Shown: piece by piece, positions 1 to 11,400 of the stretch
Position numbering within the stretch: position 1 is the stretch's first letter
Layout: the number at the start of each line of letters is the position of its first letter
DNA from: Syngnathus acus
Taxonomy: Eukaryota; Chordata; Actinopteri; Syngnathiformes; Syngnathidae
Assembly: GCF_901709675.1 (NCBI RefSeq)
Contig: NC_051089.1
Span: forward strand, 18,844,008 to 18,908,007
Direction of reading: 5' to 3'
Length of the DNA: 64,000 bases
The notes under the pieces: generated by a model
Told to the model about the DNA's origin: nothing
Seen by the model: only the letters and a program-made list of their open reading frames with translations
The model's database searches: none
Made by a program: the position numbers and the translations under genes

Positions 1-380
1 AGCGAATTTCCTTGTCTTCTTGGACACTAGCCATAGCACCAGCCCAGGAGCCGCGCAGTTGTCGGCTCCCCTTTCACGTGCCTGCTCTGCTCACAACACA
101 ACACGCCGCGTACTGCTCCCGGAAAGAGGAAGCAAGCAACAATGAACTGGATTTCAAAATAAAGTCGCGTCTAATGTCCGAGGTCAAACACGGCGATATA
201 AATCGATGTTTACGTTTAGCATCGATGCCAATAAATCGTAGAGCATTATATCGATTAATCGATGTGTATCGATGAATCGTTACACCCCTAATATAGATCG
301 ATGTTTAGCATCGATGCCAACAAATCGTAGAGCATTATGTCGATTAATCGATGTGTATCGATGAATCGTTACACCCCTAC
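1..380. mobile_element. hAT-type transposon ends, tandem pair
   Basis: A block of about 90 bp built from ATCGAT-rich sequence and ending in GTTACACCCCTA occurs twice in tandem (about 200-287 and 294-380). Read on the minus strand, each begins TAGGGGTGTAACGATTC, the form of many vertebrate hAT terminal repeats. The preceding 190 bp, rich in short GC words, resembles the 5' part of the BED-type hAT near 42121-42260. No transposase is visible. The body probably lies outside the window or is deleted. Confidence 0.5.
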
Positions 381-1040
381 TTGATACACGTAAGCTCCAA
401 AGCATCGACAGTCTCACTCACGCCCTCGTTCGACGTCTTTTCCTGCTCAATCGGGCCCCCCGCCCTCACACTTCCCATAATGAACAATAACAAACATTAC
501 ACTTTCTTCTGCCGTTGACATCTTTTAATGATTAAAATTTAATCAATCAAAAAGTTTGCGGCGCAAGTTAACGCCACCTCGGCTAATAAAAAACTACAAC
601 AATGTCGACTGGAAAGGGAGTGGGGTTGAGCTATCTCATATGCATTTAAAGAGACCGCACCAAAACGACTTTGCTCTGCACCTCAGAACAAGTATAAAAG
701 TGGGACCTGTAATGCTATCAAAACGAGGAATTCAGACAAAAGCATCGCTGTTCCACTTTATATATATCCCAACTGAGTGAGTAAAACGTAAAACAAAAGA
801 ATTTATTGACGTGATACGTAAGCTTTAACATTTCAAGACTGGCAGAGGCTGGAATTTGATATAATTTCAAGGTTTAGTTTTTGCTTTTACAGTTTGGGGA
901 AACAAAACCACAACAATATTTTTTTAATATTTTCAACCACAAAATTATTTTTTTTTAACGTAAAAATAGTGACTTTTGCTGCTGGCTTTCCATCTTTTGC
1001 CTCAACCTAACAACATGCGCACCAGAGCGGTCTTCTGTCC
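381..1040. other. Intergenic DNA upstream of fadd
   Basis: No coding region, repeat family or RNA gene was recognised here. The sequence becomes AT-rich towards 900-960, with runs of T and A. Short open frames present lack any recognisable domain. Confidence 0.5.
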
Positions 1041-1041
1041 T

Positions 1042-1054
1042 AAGATGGCCGACC
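1042..1054 (+). promoter_or_regulatory. YY1-like AAGATGGCC motif upstream of fadd
   Basis: The motif TAAGATGGCCGACC matches the core of YY1 sites (AAGATGGCGGC), which are common just downstream of TATA-less promoters. It lies about 290 bp upstream of the fadd start codon in the sense orientation. No TATA box is evident between it and the start. A role at the fadd promoter is inference. Confidence 0.3.
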
Positions 1055-1337
1055 TGCGACGACACTGTTGACTACAATTATTATGGATATGTATGATGGG
1101 CCGATTTGATGGCAGTGTACACTATTGGTGTCCACGTATGATGACTGCGACTTCAGTGCGCGTCTGTTTGACATTTACTGTGCAGTTAAAAGTTCTATGA
1201 AAAGGCAAATTTGTTTTTGTATAATGCGTCGACCGTTCTTCAACTTCGCCATTAAGGGACAGTCTTGACTCAGCACGCGGAAGTGAAAGTAAAATTATTT
1301 TCTGGACGACAATTCCAGACTTCTCCGTGTCCAAGCT

Positions 1338-1638
1338 ATGGACTCTTTGAATTTCAATGCACTTTTACTGGATATATCCAGTCATATTACCACCGAACAG
1401 CTCGACAGTCTCAAGTATCTGTGCTTAAACAAAGTTGGAAAAAGGGAGTCGCAAACGATCGACAGCGGATACAAATTGTTCCAGTGTTTGACCGAGAGAG
1501 GTGAGCTAAGGCAAGATAAGACAGAACTGCTGTCGGAACTTCTCAAACACATAAAACGACAGGATCTATCGGACAAATTGAACAACTTTCAGTCACCACC
1601 GGATTGTGCTGGCATCCAACTCAGCCAAACGGAGAAAG
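1338..1638 (+). CDS. fadd: fadd exon 1 (death effector domain)
   Basis: This exon codes residues 1-100 plus the first base of codon 101. The donor reads GAGAAAG|GTATCG. Open reading frame continues past the donor to 1697 but loses family similarity at the splice site. Confidence 0.9.
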
Positions 1639-4600
1639 GTATCGTTTCATTCCCACCCTTCACCTTTTTTCCCCACCAGACTTTGACGGCGTGGTAACAG
1701 AAAAACATGTATGGAGGTAGATTGGGGTCAGAAGTTTTGTAAGTGAAAAATCAAAACTCGTACTTGAAAAAATAAAACTTAAATCTGATAATAAACGTGC
1801 TGACCTTAATACTTGAAAAATAAAACAATGTATTCAAAATAAAAATAATATTTTGAAAGCTTTTTAGAGTTGAAAATAGTTTTGCTTCGCCTTGCTAATT
1901 TTTTTGAATAAAGTATTTATTTTCAAGTTTCACCTCAATTTATTTTTCAAGGTTTGACATCTTTTCTTCAGTTGCATGTTTTATACTTCCAGATTCACAT
2001 TCAAAATGTGTCTGAATCAATTGCCCTTAAATCTCTTTTGGTGATCAGCACTGTCCAAAATGGGTATTTACCGAGCCGCCCTGATTTGAACCTGAAAGGA
2101 AAAAAAATCAGAACCTGGAAAAAACAAGAGTTGAACCTGAAAAAAAAGTGAATCTGAAAATATAAAACATTCAACTGGAAAAAGGAAGACCTCAAATCTT
2201 GAAAAATAAATTGAGGTGAAACCTGAAAATAAATAGTTATTCCAAAAAAATTACCAAGGCCAAGCATAATTATTTTCAACTCTAAAAAACCTTCAAACAA
2301 ATATTTTTATTTTTTATTTTGATATATTGTTTTATTTTTCAAATTTTAAAGTCAGCATGTTTATTTTCTCGACTTTTTCAAGTACGAGTTTTGTTTTTCC
2401 AAGTACAAAATATTTGACCCCAATCTACCTCCATAAACATGATATTCTCTTTGTCATGTTTTACTGGCTACATCGTTTAGGGAAAAACTGATTTTTTTTA
2501 ACATCCACTTCATATTCACAATCTTAATCTATCCATTATTTGAAAAATTATTTACAAATGTGGGATCATTTGCATTGTATCTATGTGATTTTAACAGCGT
2601 TCACATCAAATATGTTGCCAGGGTTTTTGGCGCACTTGGGATATTTGACCTTTTTTTTTCTTAAAAACTCTTAAAAAAATAGCCTATATGTTTTTGTTCC
2701 AGCGGTTGAATTGTAACAATATGGCATCATTGTTTACGTTAATATATTAGCACAGTGTCAGACACTTGATGTTGAATCATTTATCATCGTCATCAGAGTT
2801 TTGCCCTAAAAAGTGGATAAGTCTGCGGGACACGCTTAAAAGCTGGAGCCGCGAGATGACACGGATATAGAAGCTGGCTGCTGCTCACCCTATGTTTGGT
2901 GTGCACTTATAGTCAGTGCTTCAGTAAAACGCCAGCATGGTGAGCAAAGCCAAATGAATGGAGTTCGATTGGGTCAAACGTTTTGTACTTGAAAAAAATG
3001 TGAATCTGAAAATATAAAACATGAACCGTATTTTCCGCACTGTAAGGCACACTGGATTATAAGGATTGAATGTTTTATTTTAGAAATATTTTCATATACA
3101 GTCGTATGCAAAAGTTTGGGCATCCCTGATCATTTTCATGATTTTCCTTTAAAAATCATTGGTTGTCCGGATCAGCAATTTCAGTTAAATATATCATATA
3201 GCAGACAAACACAGTGATATTTGAGAAGTGAAGTTTATAGGATTTACAGAAAGTGTGCAATCATTACTTGAATGCAGGTGCATAAATTTGGGCACCCCAA
3301 CAGAAAAATCCTCCTTTTGCAGAAATAACAGCCTCTAAACCAGGGGTCACCAACACGGTGCCCGCGGGCACCAGGTCGCCCGTGAGGACCGCATGAGTCG
3401 TCTGCAGGACTTTTCTAAAATTAGCTCAAATAGCGGCACTTGTCACTGAGCTGCATCTATTTATTTTACAGTCAAACCTCGGTTTTCGAACGTCCTGGTT
3501 CTCGAACAAATCGGAATTCGAACAAATCGGAATTCGAACAAAAAATTCGAGATTTTTTTGTTTTGGTTGTCGAACAAAATTCGGAGGTCGAACCTCGCGA
3601 GATGAGCCAGGAGGACCCGAGAAAACCTGACCGCGCGGCCCGGATGCCGACTGACTCCGTTATTGTATTTTCGTTACTTTGAGAATTGTATTAATCATGC
3701 CTCCAAAGAAAGCAAGTGGGAGCAGTAAAGCCATCCTAAAACACAAAGACGGTCTTAAAGCAATGCGACAGTGAGCGCCCGGCGCGCTGTGGTTGCGCGA
3801 TCGGACCAAATTAAGCTCCCTGCGCACTGAGGTCCACTTAAATTTTGGAAAATACATCAGGACTTTAAAAATATTTTCTGAATTTTAGCGACCGCTCTGT
3901 TACAATAATGTGACCAGCGCAGTGCAGTTGCGTGGTCGGCGACGCGCTACCTTTGCGCGTTCGGTGGTGCGCTGCAGTTGCGCGATCGGACAAAATTAAG
4001 CTCCCTGTGCACTTAGGTCCACTTAAATTTTGGAAAGTACATCAGGATTTTAAAAATATTTTCTAAATTTCAGCGACGGCTCTGTCACAATAATGCAACC
4101 AGCGCGGTCCAGTTGCGCGGTCCAGTTGCGCGGTCGGCGACGCGCTACGGTTGTGCGTTCGGCGGTGCGCTGCAGTTGCGCGATCGGACAAATATGCGCG
4201 AATGAAAAAATGCTTAAAAAAGGCTGGGTTTTTTTTGTCTTGAAACGGATTACAAAATGTTTCATTATTTGTAATGGGAAAGATAGATTCGGAATTCGAC
4301 CGATTCGCTTCTCGAATTGTCTTCTGGAACGGATTGTGGTCAAAAACTAAGGTTTGACTGTATTTTTGCTATTCTTGTTAAAATCACACTTACATATGAA
4401 CTGGAAATGACAATAATAACAAATTGAGCAAATTGGCTATTTCAGAAGTGTGTGTTTAAACTGGTAGCCCTTTGCCTTAATCAGTACCCAGGAAGTAGCT
4501 CTCGGTTTAAGAAAGGTTGGTGACCCCTGCTCTTAACGCTTCCTGTAGCTTCCAATGAGAGTCTGGATTCTGGTTGAAGGTATTTTGACTATTCTTCTTT

Positions 4601-7600
4601 ACAAAACATCTCCAGTTACAGGTATTTAAGGTGGCCAGTTGCAAGTTGTTCTCCTCTTTGCAGCTTCTCTGAAGAGTGTCAATATGGAAACCTCAAAGCA
4701 ACTGACAAATGACCTGAAAACAAAGATTGTTCAACGTCATAGGGGAAGGATATAAAAAGCTAGCTCAGAGATTTCAGCTGTCAGTTTGCACTAGGAGGAA
4801 CATAGTGAGGAAATGGGAGACCACAGGCACAGTTCTAGTTAAGGCCCGGAGTGGCAGGCCAAGAAAAATCTCAGCTAAGCAGAGGCGAAGAATGTTGAGA
4901 ACAGTCAAAGTCAACCCACAGAGCAGCTCCAAAGACCTTACAACATGATCTTGCTGCAGATGGTGACAATGTGCATCGTTCAACTACTCAGTGCACTTTG
5001 TACAAGGAGATGCTGTATGGGAGAGAATAATGCGGCATAAGCCTTTTCTGCGCACATGCCACAAACAGAGTCACTTGAGGTATGCTAAATCACATTTGGA
5101 CAAGCCAGCTTGATTTAGGAATAAGGTGCTGTGGACTGATGAAACTAAAATTGAGTTCTTTGGACATACGGGGCGGTATGCATGGAGGAGGAAGAACATA
5201 GCATTCCATGACAAACACCCACAGTCAAATTTGGTGGAGGTTCCATTATGCTGTGGGGCTGTGTGGCCAGTGCAGGTACTGGCAATCTTGTTAAAGTTGA
5301 AAGTCGCATGCATTCAAGTCAGTGTCAGCAGATTCTTGCAAACAATGTTCAAGAATCAGTGACAAAGTTGAAGTTGTGCAGGGGCTGGATACCTCAACAA
5401 GACAACGACCCCAAACATTGCTCAAATTCTACTAAGGCATTCATCCAGAGTACAACGTTCTAGAATGGCCATCTCAGTCCCCAGACCTGTATATTATTGA
5501 AAATCTGTGGTGTGATTTAAACCGAGCTGTCCATGCTCGGAAACCATCAAACCTGACTGAACTGGAGATATTTTGTCAAGAAGAATGGTCAAAAATACCG
5601 TCAACCAGAATCCAGACTCTCATTGGAAGCTATAGGAAGTGTTTAGAGCACAGGTGTCAAACTCAAGGCCCGGGGGCCAGATACGGCCCGCCACATCATT
5701 TTATGTGGCCCGCGAACACAAATTGTGCATCAAATTCATGTCATTACTAGAATTGCAAATTGTCTTCATTTATAATAATATCTTTTTTTTTTTAATATTT
5801 GACCAGTTTTTACTCGTCTGATTTGAAAACAAGTTATTTGTCAGTTTGTTTTGTAGCTTTTACTGTATATAATATGAGGTGCTCATACATTTATTTGGGT
5901 TGACAGTCAATGGCCCTCCGAAAGAAGCTATGACTACAATGCGGCCCGTGAAAAAAAGTTTGGGGAGTTTGACACCCATGGTTTAGAGGTTGTCACATCT
6001 GCAAAAGGAGGATCTACTAAATATTGATGCCATTTTTTTGTTGGGGTGCCAGAATTTATGCACCTGCCTACTTTTGTTTAGGTAATGATTGCACACTTTC
6101 TGTAAATCATATAAACTTCATTTCACTTCTCAAATAGCACTGGTTTTGTCTGCTATATGATATATTTAACTGAAATTGCTGGTCCGAACAACCAATGATT
6201 TATAAAGGAAAATCTTGAAAATGATTAGGGGTGCTCAAACATTTGCATATGACTGTATATGGTGCACCTGTCTATAAGGCGCATAGAATAGAAGCTACTG
6301 CAGTCAAACTGAGGTTGACTGGGGTTGCGTTATGGAATGACAAACCAGTCAACTAGGTATTTCAGTCAAACTTCATATATGGCAATCTTTATATATGTAC
6401 AATACGATATACAATACAAAAATTGCACAATAACACAACATTGTTAAAATGTTAATGTCCACATTTACATAGCCCTGTCCACAAATCCCTCAAACTTTAT
6501 ATACGGCAAACTTTATATACAATACGATATACAGGGTCCAGCAAAATGATCGGACACATTTGTAGGTTTAATAAAGTGCAAATAAATTAAAGAAACAAAA
6601 ATGTTTGGGGTTTTTTTCCCGAAAAGTACATATACAGTGATCCCTCGCTACTTCACGTTCCGTTTATCGCGGCTTCACTAAATCACGGATTTTGTTTCCA
6701 AATTAAAAAAACATTTAAAAGTCAAAATAAAACTTCTAAATTGAGGAAACAAGTGTCTAACCTTTAGGACAATGTAGTATTGCTCCAAATGTTCGTTTAC
6801 ATTCCTTTAGAAGTCTGTTTTCGCGTGTTAGCACGATCGCAAATTAGCATCTTTCCGCTAACTCGTTAGCCTGCCCAGTACTTCTTGTTGGTGACCGTAC
6901 TTTGCGGATTTCATTTATCGTGGGTGGTTTTTGGAACCAATTATCCGTGATAAACGAGGGATTACTGTAATGCGATTTTGTTTTGTTTCGTTTCTTTTCT
7001 TTTTCGTTTCGTTTTCGAATAATGTTATTTTGTTTCGTTTCAGTTGCTAACATGAATTGGACCGGTGAGCATCGCGCTTTCATTGTGGAAACGTTTATCA
7101 AGAACGAATCTAACTGCAACACAACGAGCGTTCCGTTTGTGCTTCAGACTTGGTAGACATGATCCCGTACCTGCTCAAAACACGATCTTGTTATGGGTTA
7201 CTAACGTCAGAGCCAGTGGATCAGCATTGAAATGAAAATCAACCGGCCGACCTCGCACCGCCATAACTCCAGAAAATGTGGCAGCGGTAAGACCAAAATA
7301 ACATTATTCGAAAATGGCATTATATGTACTTTTCAAACATAAAATAAAACACTTTTTTGTTTCTTTGGTTTATTTGCCTTTTATTACACCTACAAATATA
7401 TCGGATCATTTTGTCGGACCCTGTACAATACAAACATTGCACAATAACGCAACATTCAAACGTTAATGTGCATATTTACACATCCCCGTCCATGAATCCG
7501 TCAAATTCTTCCTCTTCCGTGTCCAAATTGAACAGTTGAGCGAGTGCAGCATTCAATGTGCCTGGTGCCCTCTCGTCATTATCCGTGTCAGTGTTGCTGC

Positions 7601-8411
7601 TGTTCCCTGGCAGTTCAGTTATTATTCCTACCTTCGCAAAAGTTCGGACCACAGTTGAGACTGATTTATCAGCCCAGGCATCCACTATCCTTTGGCAGAC
7701 AATGACATAAGTCGCCCAGCGCTGTCTCCCTGTTTTCGTGAATTTGTGTTCGCCTTCTGCTATCCACTGCTCCCACGCAGCTCGCATTGTAGCTCTTAAT
7801 GCCCTGTTGACACCAATATCAAGTGGCTGGAGTTCTTGAGTTAATCCACCCAGAATTACGGCAAGCTCCGAATTAGTTTTCTTCACTTGATTTTTGATAC
7901 CATCTGTGATATGAAGGATGTGCAGACCAGAATCGGCAAAGAATAAATGGTCATCAAAATATCATCAGTACGTTCACAAAACTGCGCCTCTACATGTCAG
8001 TGGTCATCCCTACAGTCACCTACGCTTGCGAGACAAGGATGAAGACATCAAGCATCACCAACAAGCTGGATGTCTTCCACCGACGGTGCCTCAGATACAG
8101 CTTGACGATCTCATGGAGAGACCGCATCACCAACAAAGAGGTGATGAGAAGAGCAGGGGTAGCACCACTGTCTGACATAGTCTCGGACAGGAGAAGGAGA
8201 ATGGCTCCGACTGCCAAGAGAGAGACCGGCAAGTGTGGCAATGGACTGGATGCCAGAAGGGGGAAAGAGGAAGAGAGGGCGACCAAAGAAGACGTGGAGA
8301 CAAACAGCTAAGGAAGACCTGAGAGAGATGGGAGTCAGCTGGCATGGAGCAAGAAGGATCGCCAGTGACCGGAGCAAATGGAGAGAACTCGTCGCCCAAT
8401 GTTCCAATAGG

Positions 8412-8490
<79 letters not shown>

Positions 8491-11400
8491 CTACCAACCA
8501 TATGGCATATAGATTCATATGCTAAATTGATTAAATGGATCAAAACTGAACGGAGTAAAATATATCCCCTAAACTGATTATAAAAGTATCTCTGCAACTC
8601 CTTGAGTGATAGATTAAATTTTTCTACAATCCTGGAGACTTCAAGTGCACAATAAGATGTACCGTAATTTTCGGACTATAAGTCGCTCCGAAGTACAAGT
8701 CGCATCAGCCATAAAATGCCCAAAAAAGTGAAAAAAAAACATATAAGTCGCTCCGGAGTATAAGTCGCATTTTGGGGGGCAATTTATTCGACAAAATCCA
8801 ACACCAAGAACAGTCATGAACGAGCAACAACAGGCTAAACGATAGGTATGCTAACGTGACATAAACACAAACTAAGAGCTGAGAACGGCCCTGACGTAAA
8901 ATTCAAAGTTATTCAAAAAACTATTACATAAATAACACGTTAATAAAACCATCTGTGTCACTCCAATTCATTAAATCCATCAATCGTCCTTTGTCAACAA
9001 TGCGTGCGCGCCGTCAGCGGCGCGCACGCATTGTTGACAAATATTCCACAGGCCCATATAACGATATACTATAAATTATATATCAAATAACTATTATATA
9101 AGCAATAATGTTATCAAACCATCTGTGTCACTCCAAATCATTAAATCCATCGATCGTCCTTTGTCAACAATGGGTGCGCGCAGCTGATGGCGCTTGCACT
9201 TCAAAATATTCCACAGGCCCATATAACGATATATAAATTAGATATCAAATAACTATTATATAAGCAATAGTATTATCAAACCATCTGTGCACTCTAAATC
9301 ATTAAATCCATCGATCAAATTCCTCGTCCTTTGTCAACAACGCCGCGCGTGCGTGCGCCCTGACGTCAGCCTCGTCGTTATTCCACAGATCTACTATATA
9401 ACTATATTGTAGCGTTAACAAAGTTCAAGGAAAGACGTGGGTTTGGTAAACGGCTCTTTATTTAACAAAACAAACTTCCAGGCGTGTGGCGGCGTGGACT
9501 TCCAGCCACGGAAGTGGAAGAGAGCTCCATAGAATAGGACCGGGCGTGCGTAAAAGCCATGACCGAGCCCCATCCACCGTCGCCGGACAGCCACCCGGCC
9601 GAGCGCCGGCCCCATACTTCCATCCACGGAGGTGAACTTGAGCTCCATAGAATAGGACCGGGTGTGCGTAAAAGCCCTAATAGTCTGTGTCACTCCAAAT
9701 CCTTAAATCCTTCAAACTCTTCGTCCGCCGTGTCACTTAGAAACAAAGCCGCTCATGATGCCGGTAGTACGTGGGGTCCTTCGTCATCTTCGTCATCCCG
9801 TGATCAACCTTTGTCCTTTATGTAAACAACCGCCGCGCCACGCCGCGTCGCGCTGCTGACGTCACTTGAAATTCAAATTACAGTAATCCCTTGCTACATT
9901 GCGGTTCGTTTATCGTGGTTTCACTTTTTTTTTTTTCTTTTTTTTTTGGAAAATCTTTGAAAAAAAACACATATAAGTCGCTCCTTATTATAAGTCGCCC
10001 CACCACCCAAACTATAAAAAAACCCGCGATTTATAGTCTGAAAATTACGGTATTTAAAAGCTAAAAAGTGGATTATCCATGATATGTCTCATTTAAATAT
10101 CTTTTACAATCCTGCGGATACCCTGTGATAGGTTTAGGTCAGTAGGTGTCACTGTTTCTGTACTTATATATCAATGAATTGACAAAGTCCAATTATAATA
10201 ACGTTTGTTTGTTCTTATTGTGCTTTACAGTAAGTGCGGAGCACCGAAGTTAAAAACGCAGGTTTCTTTTTCCATGTCTGATGAGAAAATTATATTTCTC
10301 TGTTGTTTAACGCAAGAAGCATCCGAGCATTCAACAGCTCACGATTAGCTTGGCACATATGCCAGCCCTTACGTGCGTTCTACATTCCATTCGGAATGAA
10401 ATTGAATAACAACAAAACTGCAATTTAGCAAAACAATGTTTCACTTTCCCAGTCTTCTATCGTGATATGTGATAAGTGACTTGTGACTTCATCTTTGTGT
10501 GGCCATGGATGTCTTCGCCTCAACAACTGGTATAGCGGAGAAAAGTCACTCTACTTTGATTGACTGTGGGACCAAAACAAAAGCCCCTCTTCGATGATTA
10601 GTTGTGGAATAAGCAGATCTCAGATCAGTACCGCCTTTTTCACCACATATCTCGTGTAGCTCGATTCGTGATTTGTAAGTTGAAGGAAACAATGTGTGAC
10701 TTGTGTTTTAAGATTTGAGCAGTTGTAGTTTCGATTTGTATTTGTGTGTTAATATTCAAGCAGTTGTAGTTTTGATTTATGTTTGAGCAGTTGTAATTTT
10801 GTATTTGTGTTTTAAAGGTACACTAATAATTTCCTGAGAAAATATGTTTTGCACCAAATATACTGCAAAAATTGGAACAAAAATGTAAGTGTCAGTTTTT
10901 TAATTTGACTTGTAAAATAGTAGTTGTGCACCCATATTTAGGAATTTGTGAATGTATTAGTGTTGTGTGGGCGGCTCGGTGACGCACTCACAGTTAGTTT
11001 CGATTCCACCTCTGGCCCTCCCTTTGTGGAGTTTGCATGTTCTCCCCGTGCCTGCGTGGGTTTTCTCCGGGCACTCCGGTTTCTTCCCACATCCCAAAAA
11101 CATGCTTGGTAGGCCGATTGAGCATTCCAAATTTCTCATATGTGCGAGTGCGGATGGTTGTTCGTCTCTGTGTGCCCTGTGATTGGCTGGCAACCGGTTC
11201 AGTCCCCCGCCTACTGCCCGATGACCGCTGGGATAGGCTCCAGCATGTCCGCGACCGCCGTGGGGACAAAGTGGTACAGAAAATGGATGGATAAGTGTTG
11301 TGTTGTATGTGTGGTGTTCTGCCCTCTGTATCTTTAGTATTGACCTGTCGCTTAGTACAAGTATTTGCTCACACAAAATACAAGACCTGGTAACAGCATC

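Larger units (their letters stand above)
3099..6255 (+). mobile_element. Tc1-like transposon, decayed, with nested insertions
   Basis: Terminal repeats CAGTCGTATGCAAAAGTTTG (left) and its complement ending CATATGACTG (right) are flanked by TA. The transposase is broken. An N-terminal helix-turn-helix region is readable at about 4684-4948 ([19 protein letters not shown], then RSGRPRKIS, the GRPR AT-hook-like linker). The catalytic region near 5126-5463 keeps the first DDE motif ([12 protein letters not shown]) but with frameshifts. A hAT (3341-4529) and a hAT MITE (5649-5980) interrupt it. The copy cannot encode an active enzyme. Confidence 0.85.
3026..6330. mobile_element. MITE family A, copy 1 (split by Tc1)
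   Basis: The left end CCGTATTTTCCGCACTGTAAG (3026) and internal right-hand pieces (6265-6330, including TCTATAAGGCGCATAGAATAG) belong to a short-element family whose cleaner copies start CCGTATTTTCCGGACTATAA and are flanked by TA. The Tc1 element at 3099-6255 sits inside it, so this MITE is older than the Tc1. Confidence 0.55.
6363..7925 (-). mobile_element. Tigger/pogo transposon fragments, tandem ends
   Basis: Two partial copies of the same end (CAGTCAAACTTCATATATGG at 6363 and TCAAACTTTATATACGGC near 6489) share the AT-rich TTGCACAATAAC block, seen at about 6424 and 7437. The second copy continues into a transposase C-terminus on the minus strand. A mariner element (6532-7423) is inserted at a TA within it. 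Confidence 0.6.

Noticed and set aside
8111-8407. Minus-strand frames opposite the RTE-like LINE end
   Set aside because: The plus strand carries the recognisable RT C-terminal motif; the reverse frames are shadows.
8411-8490. CRISPR-like array
   Set aside because: Simple tetranucleotide repeat without spacers, in a eukaryotic genome.
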